Positions 13,631-18,829 of a stretch of DNA of 18,829 bases are shown here, one piece after another (within the stretch, counting starts at the first letter, position 1; every line of letters starts with the position of its first letter). The position numbers and the translations under genes were made by a program. The notes beneath the pieces were generated by a model that was not told the DNA's origin, searched no databases, and was given only the letters and a program-made list of their open reading frames with translations. The stretch comes from WS-7 sp035635575 (GTDB taxonomy: Bacteria > Eisenbacteria > RBG-16-71-46 > SZUA-252), in NCBI GenBank assembly GCA_035635575.1, contig DASQAV010000030.1:1-18829 (forward strand), given 5' to 3'.

Positions 13631-14521
13631 CTACCGAAGCTCCGCCAGCGCGACGCCTCGTTCGGTGGTACGCACGACGTGGACCGTTGCGCCGAGAGCG
13701 GCGACCCTGCGAGCCACCCGTTGCGCCTCTTCCTGCGTCCGTGCGAGCCCGAAAACCGTGGAACCACTACCGGACAAAAGCGAACCCAGAACGCCGCTCT
13801 CTTCGAGCACACGCCTGAGTCTTGCAACCACACCGAACTCAGGAAGGACCACGTCCTCGAAATCGTTGTGAAGATGCGACGCGATCGCGGGCCAGTCTCG
13901 ACGCCCGATCGCTGCGGCCAGCATGGTAGCGCTGCCGCCCCGGAGTGTCAACGCAATTTTGGCCCGCCCGTATGCCCAAGTCGTTGAAACTGCGAGAGGT
14001 GGAGTCGCGAGCACAACCCAGGCCGAGGGGGCGGGACAAAGATGTCTCACCTGGTCGCCGCGCCCCGTAGCGCGTGCCGTTCCGCCTCTCAGGAAGAAGG
14101 GAACGTCCGATCCGATCCGCGCCGCGATGGAGTGAATGGCTCCCGCTTCCAGATCGAGATCGAGCAGCCGATTCACGCCGAGAAGGAATCCCGCGGCGTC
14201 GCTGCTTCCCCCACCGAGTCCGCCGCCGATCGGAATTCGTTTCGTGAGACGCGCGCTCACGCCTCGCGAGATGCTTCGTTCCCCGGCGAGGAGCGACCAC
14301 GCGCGCTCCACGATGTTCGGAGTGTCGCCCGGCAGGGGAAGGCCGCGCGCCGTGAGCGTGAGTCCGCCCGCGGATTCCGTGAGCAAGAGCTCATCCTCCA
14401 GCGCCACAGACTGCATGATGGTGTCGATCTCGTGGTAGCCGTCCGGGCGGCGGCCCAGGATCCAGAGACCGAGATTGATCTTCGCGGGGCAGCGTACCCG
14501 GAGCGCGCGGGCGTGCGCCAC
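13631..14521 (-). CDS. ispE: 4-diphosphocytidyl-2-C-methyl-D-erythritol kinase
   Basis: This 296-residue GHMP kinase phosphorylates CDP-methylerythritol in the non-mevalonate (MEP) route to isoprenoid precursors. The N-terminal CPAKINLGLWILGRRPDGYH contains the catalytic Lys (Lys14). The ATP loop is PIGGGLGGGSSDAAG at about 97-111. The catalytic Asp lies in GSDVPFFLRGG (Asp139), and LLSGSGSTVFG near the C-terminus is the third GHMP motif. The GTG start at 14521-14519 follows the upstream stop by three bases. No strong ribosome site is seen, so coupling is likely. Its position after a polyprenyl-phosphate-using transferase fits isoprenoid supply. It is complete. Confidence 0.96.
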   Translation of the reverse strand: MAHARALRVRCPAKINLGLWILGRRPDGYHEIDTIMQSVALEDELLLTESAGGLTLTARGLPLPGDTPNIVERAWSLLAGERSISRGVSARLTKRIPIGGGLGGGSSDAAGFLLGVNRLLDLDLEAGAIHSIAARIGSDVPFFLRGGTARATGRGDQVRHLCPAPSAWVVLATPPLAVSTTWAYGRAKIALTLRGGSATMLAAAIGRRDWPAIASHLHNDFEDVVLPEFGVVARLRRVLEESGVLGSLLSGSGSTVFGLARTQEEAQRVARRVAALGATVHVVRTTERGVALAELR

Positions 14522-14524
14522 GGC

Positions 14525-15430
14525 TTAGCCCGCGGGCCAGTAGAGGATCGCGAGCAAGGCCGAGCCCCAGAGGATCACGTTCACGAGGGTGGGCCGGTCG
14601 CGGTAGAAGTGCTCGGAGGGGTTTCCCCCTTTTTCCTCGGCATACATGAGGTAGAGGTAGCGGAAGATTCCATACAGCACGAAGGGAATCGTGAGATAGA
14701 GAGGGCGTCCTCCGAACTTCTCGAGGGTCTCGGGCGAGATCGTGTACACGGAGTAGGCGAGCAGGGTGGCGCTGGTCACCACCGCCACCAGCTGGTCGAG
14801 GAGCCGCGGCGTGTAGGCGCCAAGGGCTTTGCGGTGGCGGGCGGCGTCCCCCTCGAGCAGCGCCAGCTCGTGACGCCGCTTTCCGATCGCCAGGAAGAGC
14901 GCCAGGAAGAACGCGCACACGAGGAGCCACGGCGAGAGCACCACTTCCTCGCCGTTTCCGATCGCGCGGTCCCGGATCAGCTCCACGCCCGCGGTCGCCC
15001 GCAGCACGAACCCCATCGCGATCATCACGACGTCGAGGAGCACGACCTTCTTCAGGGCGATGGAGTAGAGAAGCGTGAGCGCCACGTAGGCCGCCACGGT
15101 CCAGCCGAAGCGCGTCCCCAGGAGGAAGGCGCCGCCCATCCCTACGGCGAGGAGGAGCGCCGCCCATACCGCCGCCGTGGCGATGGAGAGCTTCCCGGCC
15201 GCGATCGGACGATCGCGCTTCCCCGCGTGAAGGCGATCGCGCTCGACGTCCAGGATGTCGTTCAGGATGTACATGCCGGAGACCGCGAGCGAGAAGAGAA
15301 GGAATCCCAGGAGCGCGTCCTTCACGTAGGGCGGGTCGAGGAACTTCAGGGTGAAGATGAGCCCCGCGAAGAGGACCAGGTTCTTGGTCCACTGGTAGAG
15401 CCGCATCGACTGGAGGACGTTGCGGATCAC
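14525..15430 (-). CDS. decaprenyl-phosphate phosphoribosyltransferase-like UbiA-family prenyltransferase
   Basis: This 301-residue multi-pass inner-membrane protein of the UbiA superfamily has the Mg-diphosphate motif NDILDVERD (residues 57-65). The start RLYQWTKNLVLFAG and the following KRDRPIAAGKLS are characteristic of 5-phosphoribosyl-1-diphosphate:decaprenyl-phosphate transferases (Mycobacterium Rv3806c type), which transfer phosphoribose from PRPP to polyprenyl phosphate. In mycobacteria this starts decaprenyl-phosphoryl-arabinose synthesis. Here the epimerase genes DprE1 and DprE2 are not in view. The GTG at 15430-15428 shares bases with the upstream stop (GTGA). A different UbiA substrate cannot be excluded, but the sequence favours phosphoribosyl transfer. 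Confidence 0.85.
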   Translation of the reverse strand: MIRNVLQSMRLYQWTKNLVLFAGLIFTLKFLDPPYVKDALLGFLLFSLAVSGMYILNDILDVERDRLHAGKRDRPIAAGKLSIATAAVWAALLLAVGMGGAFLLGTRFGWTVAAYVALTLLYSIALKKVVLLDVVMIAMGFVLRATAGVELIRDRAIGNGEEVVLSPWLLVCAFFLALFLAIGKRRHELALLEGDAARHRKALGAYTPRLLDQLVAVVTSATLLAYSVYTISPETLEKFGGRPLYLTIPFVLYGIFRYLYLMYAEEKGGNPSEHFYRDRPTLVNVILWGSALLAILYWPAG

Positions 15431-16050
15431 CGGCGGGCCCGCTTCGTACGTCTGGCCGGCGCCATCTCCTCCGCGCGCTCGCAGAGGATGTGCCCCACGA
15501 GGAGATGGATTTCCTGGATGCGGGCCGTCTTCACCGAAGGCACCACCACGGCCGCGTCGCAGCGGCGCGCGAAGGCCTTCCCGGCCTCCCCCGTCATCCC
15601 GATGACCCGGAGCCCGCGCGCGCGCGCGGCCCGAACCGCCTCGAGGATGTTTTTCGATCGCCCGCTCGTCGTCATCGCCACGAGAAGATCTCCCCGCCTT
15701 CCCAGCGCCTCGATCTGGCGGGCGAAGACGCGATCGAATCCCAGATCATTCCCGGCCGCGGTGAGCATCGCGACGTCCGTGCCCAGGGCCATCGCGGGAA
15801 GCGCGCCCCGATCGCGCGCGAACCGCACGACGAGCTCCGTGGCGAGATGCTGCGCCTCGGCCGCGCTCCCGCCGTTGCCGCAGAAGAACACCGTGTGGCC
15901 GCGGGCGAGTGTGGCGGCGACGAGCCGGGACATCCGCTCGAGCGAATCCACCTCGCGAGCGAAGACCGCGAGGAGCGTGGCGGCGCTCTCGGCAAAGACG
16001 CGGCGGATTCTCTGGATCTGGGGTGTGGCTCGCGCGGGGCGCGGGCTCAA
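15427..16050 (-). CDS. gmhA: SIS-domain sugar-phosphate isomerase, GmhA/DiaA-like
   Basis: This 207-residue cytoplasmic protein has one SIS domain. GmhA converts sedoheptulose-7-phosphate to D-glycero-heptose-7-phosphate for lipopolysaccharide core or S-layer glycans; DiaA relatives instead bind DnaA. Supporting features are FFCGNGGSAAEAQHLATEL (about 55-73), with His and Glu at metal-ligand positions, then TTSGRSKNILEAV and RIQEIHLLVGH, with the Gln and His of the GmhA zinc site. The frame is open far upstream, but TTG at 16050-16048 overlaps the rfbD stop (TTGA) and gives normal family length; no ATG or GTG fits better. A GGAAGG lies about ten bases before it. The metal ligands favour isomerase over DiaA. 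Confidence 0.85.
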   Translation of the reverse strand: MSPRPARATPQIQRIRRVFAESAATLLAVFAREVDSLERMSRLVAATLARGHTVFFCGNGGSAAEAQHLATELVVRFARDRGALPAMALGTDVAMLTAAGNDLGFDRVFARQIEALGRRGDLLVAMTTSGRSKNILEAVRAARARGLRVIGMTGEAGKAFARRCDAAVVVPSVKTARIQEIHLLVGHILCERAEEMAPARRTKRARR

Positions 16051-16907
16051 GCGGCCGCGCCCTTCCGCAGCGAGCTTCGGCTCAGGTAGTCGTGGAGCGC
16101 GTCCTGCCATGTCGGGAGAGACTCCCCTGTGAGCGCCTTGTAGCGCTCCCCCGAGAGGACGGAATTCTTGGGTCTTGGGGCGGGACGCGGGAACCGGTCC
16201 GAGGTGGTCTCGCCTATGGCCAGAGGAGAGCCGAGGTATCGGGCGATCTCCACGGCGAACCCGTGCCACGTGGTGCTTCCCGAGTTCGTCACGTTCACGG
16301 TCCCCGTGGCGCCGACCCGGAGCAGCTTCTCGATCCCGCGCGCGAGGTCGCGCGCGTAGGTGGGCGAGCCCTGCTGGTCGGTCACCACTTCGGGCGCTTC
16401 CTGACGTTTGAGCTTCTCCGCGATCGCGTCCACGAAGTTCTTCCCCCCTTCCCCGAACACCCACGAGGTGCGAGCGATGAGGAAGTTCCCTCCGGCCTCG
16501 CGCGTCACCTCTTCGCCCGCGAGCTTGGAGCGCCCATACGCGTTGATGGGCCGGGGCGGGTCATCCTCCCGATAGGGACCGTTCTTCGATCCGTCGAAGA
16601 CGTAGTCGGTGCTGACGTAGACCAGGGTTGCCCCGCGCTCCTTGGCGAGGGCTGCGACGTTGCGCGTTCCCTCCCGGTTCGTGGCCATCGCGAGATCGAA
16701 TTCCGTCTCGCACCGATCCACGGCGGTCATGGCGGCCGCATGAATCACCGCGTCGAACTCGATTCCCTTCGCGGCGGTCTTGATGCGCTCCGGATCGCGC
16801 ACGTCCACCTCGTCCCGTCCCCAGAGATAGAGCGTGTTCCCCGAGGCGAGCCCTTCCCGGATGGCCTGCCCGAGAATGCCCTGTGCGCCGGTCACGAGGA
16901 TGCGCAT
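16047..16907 (-). CDS. rfbD: dTDP-4-dehydrorhamnose reductase
   Basis: This 286-residue NAD(P)H-dependent short-chain-type reductase makes the last step to dTDP-L-rhamnose in the cytoplasm. The nucleotide-binding loop is GAQGILG at residues 7-13. The motif STDYVFDG (99-106) holds the catalytic Ser/Thr, and Tyr124 and Lys128 in YGRSK form the catalytic pair. RTSWVFGEGGKNFVD and TNSGSTTWHGFA match RmlD. The ATG at 16907 follows the rfbA stop by six bases, with AGGGG just upstream. The middle genes rfbB and rfbC are not in the window, so the pathway must be completed elsewhere. Confidence 0.95.
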   Translation of the reverse strand: MRILVTGAQGILGQAIREGLASGNTLYLWGRDEVDVRDPERIKTAAKGIEFDAVIHAAAMTAVDRCETEFDLAMATNREGTRNVAALAKERGATLVYVSTDYVFDGSKNGPYREDDPPRPINAYGRSKLAGEEVTREAGGNFLIARTSWVFGEGGKNFVDAIAEKLKRQEAPEVVTDQQGSPTYARDLARGIEKLLRVGATGTVNVTNSGSTTWHGFAVEIARYLGSPLAIGETTSDRFPRPAPRPKNSVLSGERYKALTGESLPTWQDALHDYLSRSSLRKGAAA

Positions 16908-16913
16908 GCGCCC

Positions 16914-17978
16914 CTACAACACGTCCACCAGGCTGGAGTCGCCGACCATGAAGCGGTACGCCGTGGGCTTGGCCTGCGAGCGCTGGATCCGCACTTCCTT
17001 CCCGATCAGCGACGCCTCGATGCGCACCGGGATGTCCTGGATGGTGCACCGCTCGAGCACGATGGAATGCTCGATCTCGCTGTTCCGGATCGTGACCTCG
17101 TCGTAGATGGACGTGAAGGGGCCGATGTAGGAGTTCTTGATGACGCAGTTCTGACCGATGATGAGCGGCCCGCGCAGGATGGAGTTCTCCACCACGGTGC
17201 CCGCCCCCACGATCACTTCCCCCTCCGTGCGCGACGCCGCGTCCATCGTCCCCGACAGGCGCCGCTTCGCGCGCGAGAGCACCATGCGATTCGCCTCGAG
17301 CATGTCCTCCAGCTTCCCCGTGTCCTTCCACCACCCCGAGATGATGTGGCAGTGCACGTCCTTGCCGGTGTCGATGAGGCGCTGTATGGCGTCCGTGATC
17401 TCGAGCTCGTTCCGGAAGGAAGGCTTGATGGCGTTCACGGCTTCGAAGATGCTCGAATCGAACATGTACACGCCCACGAGCGCCAGGTCCGACCTGGGCT
17501 CCTTGGGCTTCTCGGTCAGCCGCTTCACCTTCGTCCCCTCCAGCTCGGCCACGCCGAACTCCTGGGGATTGGGAACGTGCGCGAGGAGAATCTGGCTATT
17601 CGGGCGGTCGCGCTCGAACTCGCGGACCAGCGGCGTGATTCCGTCCAGGATGAGATTGTCCCCGAGGTACATCACGAAGGAATCCTTCCCCATGAAGTCC
17701 TGGGCGATCTTGACCGCGTGCGCCAGGCCGCGCGGCGCATCCTGGCGAATGTAGGTGGTCTTGACTCCGAAGGCCGAGCCATCGCCGAGTGCCTGGCGGA
17801 TCTCGTGCTCGGTGTCCCCGACGATGATCCCGACGTCCGTGATCCCCGCGTCGCGGATGGCCTCGACGCCGTAGAAGAGGATCGGCTTGTTCGCGACGGG
17901 GACGAGCTGCTTGGCGCCCGTGTGGGTGATGGGGCGGAGCCGCGTGCCCTTGCCTCCGCTCAGGATGAGGGCTTTCAT
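16914..17978 (-). CDS. rfbA: glucose-1-phosphate thymidylyltransferase, long form
   Basis: This 354-residue enzyme makes dTDP-glucose from dTTP and glucose-1-phosphate, the first step toward dTDP-rhamnose and other deoxysugars. The nucleotidyltransferase domain opens MKALILSGGKGTRLRP, includes GAKQLVPVANKPILFY and VMYLGDNLI with a metal-binding Asp, and ends near residue 240. A left-handed beta-helix of hexapeptide type (about 250-340: EVIVGAGTVVENSILRGP, ENSYIGPF-like turns) makes it the long RfbA type rather than the 290-residue RmlA. The ATG at 17978-17976 follows GGAG by eight bases. rfbD comes next, supporting the assignment. Confidence 0.94.
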   Translation of the reverse strand: MKALILSGGKGTRLRPITHTGAKQLVPVANKPILFYGVEAIRDAGITDVGIIVGDTEHEIRQALGDGSAFGVKTTYIRQDAPRGLAHAVKIAQDFMGKDSFVMYLGDNLILDGITPLVREFERDRPNSQILLAHVPNPQEFGVAELEGTKVKRLTEKPKEPRSDLALVGVYMFDSSIFEAVNAIKPSFRNELEITDAIQRLIDTGKDVHCHIISGWWKDTGKLEDMLEANRMVLSRAKRRLSGTMDAASRTEGEVIVGAGTVVENSILRGPLIIGQNCVIKNSYIGPFTSIYDEVTIRNSEIEHSIVLERCTIQDIPVRIEASLIGKEVRIQRSQAKPTAYRFMVGDSSLVDVL

Positions 17979-18178
17979 GCGACGCGCTCCGGATCATGGG
18001 GGGCCCACGCATAGAGCTTGCGGTGGGTACTCTTCGGAACCACGAATTTGAAGTTAACTCGCAGCGCTGCAGGCACTTCCGAATGTGGAACTGGCCCCAG
18101 GGCCAGTTCTTTCTTCCGTAATCCTCCCGGGAAATCCGGGGCGGGAGAAGGATCCGTGAGAAGCATTGCCGTCTTCAT
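17975..18178 (-). CDS. doubtful small ORF in the alaS - rfbA gap
   Basis: A 67-codon frame starts with an ATG that overlaps the alaS stop (ATGA) and ends with a TGA that overlaps the rfbA start (ATGA), so it would be perfectly coupled on both sides. I do not recognise the product. It has no clear domain, signal or membrane segment. Against it, about 40% of its third codon positions are A or T, unlike the strongly GC third positions of the neighbours, and a strong perfect hairpin lies inside it. I think the stretch is more likely non-coding leader, but the double coupling keeps it open. Confidence 0.25.
   Translation of the reverse strand: MKTAMLLTDPSPAPDFPGGLRKKELALGPVPHSEVPAALRVNFKFVVPKSTHRKLYAWAPHDPERVA
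18088..18109. promoter_or_regulatory. perfect ten-base inverted repeat between alaS and rfbA
   Basis: GAACTGGCCC and GGGCCAGTTC face each other across two bases. As RNA this gives about nine pairs with a four-base loop. On the plus strand TTTCTT follows, on the minus strand CCACATTC, so it is not a good terminator for alaS. Another weaker inverted repeat (CTCCCG with CGGGAG, near 18125-18150) lies closer to alaS. It may be a protein-binding dyad or leader structure of the rfbA operon. Confidence 0.45.
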
Positions 18179-18829
18179 CGCGAGCGCTTCTCCGATGCGG
18201 CGCCCTTCAGCCGCTCGCGCGCGAACGCGCGGCCGCGCTCCAGCACGTCCTTGATACGGGAGGCGTCCTTGGCGCCGGCCACCGCCTGCTCGGGTTTTCC
18301 TCCGCCCTTGCCCTCGACGATCGAGACCGCGTCCTTGGCCCAGTCCGACGCGTTGAGCGCGCCCTGGAGTCCGGCTCCGACCGAGGCCACGACCGAGAGC
18401 TTCCCCTCGATCGCCGCGGCCAGGAGCCCGCCTCCGTTGGGGAGCTTCCGGCGGATAAGGTCTCCCGCCTCGCGCAGCTCCTCCACTTTCTCGGCCGTGA
18501 CCTCGGCCACGACCAGGGGAGGCTCCTCGTGAAGCACCGTCTCGATCAATCGCTCGATTTCAACCTTCAACCCTTCGCGGCTCTGCTTCTCATGCTGGCT
18601 CTGGAGTTGACGCACCTGCTCCTGTAGCGCAGCCACCCTCTCGGGTAGATGCTCGCGCCCGGCGCCGACGCGCGATGCCAATTCTTGTAGAAGCGAGCGA
18701 TCCTCCTCGGCGCGCCGGTATGCAAGCGCGCCCGTCACCGCGTCGATGCGCCTCGTGCCCGAGGCGATGGCCGCCTCCGACTCGATGCGCATGTACCCGA
18801 TCTCCCCCGTGCGCTTCACGTGGCATCCC
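18175..18829 (-). CDS. alaS: alanyl-tRNA synthetase, C-terminal part
   Basis: The 3' part of alaS is visible: about 217 codons, with the rest beyond the window edge. Alanyl-tRNA synthetase charges tRNA-Ala and edits mischarged serine or glycine. The first codons read GCHVKRTGEIGYMRIESEAA, the end of the editing domain with the Cys and His of its zinc site. GTRRIDAVTG follows, then a long charged coiled-coil region (about 45-90 from the edge) and the DHHA1 domain with the Gly-rich GKGGGKPEQAVAG. The end is intact. Identity rests on the editing-site motif and on domain order. Confidence 0.95.
   Translation of the reverse strand, partial: GCHVKRTGEIGYMRIESEAAIASGTRRIDAVTGALAYRRAEEDRSLLQELASRVGAGREHLPERVAALQEQVRQLQSQHEKQSREGLKVEIERLIETVLHEEPPLVVAEVTAEKVEELREAGDLIRRKLPNGGGLLAAAIEGKLSVVASVGAGLQGALNASDWAKDAVSIVEGKGGGKPEQAVAGAKDASRIKDVLERGRAFARERLKGAASEKRSR

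Noticed and set aside
14042..16132. Second long plus-strand open frame opposite ispE, the UbiA-family gene and the isomerase
   Set aside because: Antisense shadow of genes with clear family motifs; the translation has no recognisable domain.
15427..16464. Upstream extension of the isomerase frame to 345 residues
   Set aside because: The extra 138 residues are the out-of-frame reading of rfbD, and the normal domain length is reached from the TTG at 16050.
15909..18014. Very long open frame on the plus strand (about 700 codons) opposite rfbA, rfbD and the SIS isomerase
   Set aside because: It lies fully antisense to well-identified genes, its translation is Arg/Asp/His-rich without any domain, and such frames are common opposite GC-rich genes.
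18088..18109. Hairpin as intrinsic terminator of alaS
   Set aside because: In the direction of alaS transcription no T run follows the stem; only the opposite strand has a weak TTTCTT.
1..18829. Mobile element, phage, toxin-antitoxin or defence system
   Set aside because: No transposase, integrase, phage structural, nuclease-toxin or defence domain and no flanking repeats are seen; every confident gene is a core, envelope or transport gene.

Overview
The window is GC-rich bacterial chromosome. Every gene I can support lies on the minus strand, so transcription runs from high to low coordinates. The content is core housekeeping plus envelope and transport genes. I see no mobile element, phage gene, CRISPR array or integration scar. 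The gene order (ispE - spoVG - tRNA-Gln - prs - rplY - pth - rpsF - rpsR - DUF2232 - rplI) and the lipoprotein signals suggest an uncultured Gram-negative, diderm lineage. Something near the deltaproteobacterial or FCB groups (for example Candidatus Eisenbacteria) would fit. That placement is an impression from gene order and protein style, not a phylogeny.

Layout in transcription order. (1) 18829-18175: the 3' end of alaS. (2) 18174-17979: a gap of lower GC with a strong perfect hairpin and a doubtful 67-codon frame. (3) 17978-13631: an envelope-precursor block of rfbA (dTDP-glucose synthesis), rfbD (dTDP-rhamnose), a GmhA-like sugar-phosphate isomerase, a UbiA-family decaprenyl-phosphate phosphoribosyltransferase and ispE (isoprenoid precursor). 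It would supply nucleotide sugars, a polyprenyl-linked pentose and the isoprenoid itself. (4) 13630-13143: two adjacent hairpins, spoVG, and tRNA-Gln(TTG) only nine bases after spoVG. (5) 13142-12893: a structured prs leader. (6) 12892-8443: prs, rplY (L25/Ctc with a repetitive tail), pth, rpsF, rpsR, a DUF2232 membrane protein and rplI. (7) 8423-4690: a parvulin-type peptidyl-prolyl isomerase lipoprotein, a DUF151 nuclease-family protein, a gamma-carbonic-anhydrase-like protein and a periplasmic-binding-fold protein with an extra N-terminal domain. (8) 4598-6: a complete branched-chain amino acid type ABC importer (binding lipoprotein, LivH, LivM, LivG, LivF). A further gene may begin at base 9.

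The genes are very tightly packed. Many neighbours share stop and start bases (ATGA, TGATG, TTGA or GTGA), which implies translational coupling. Between prs and livF the only gap above about 35 bases is the 91 bases ahead of livK. Several starts are GTG or TTG.

I find no clearly undescribed system. The points most worth a second look are the RNA-structure candidates upstream of spoVG and prs and between alaS and rfbA, the non-transport-like binding protein at 4690-6075, the sugar/polyprenyl block, and the rplY tail repeat with the pth start read out of frame through it.
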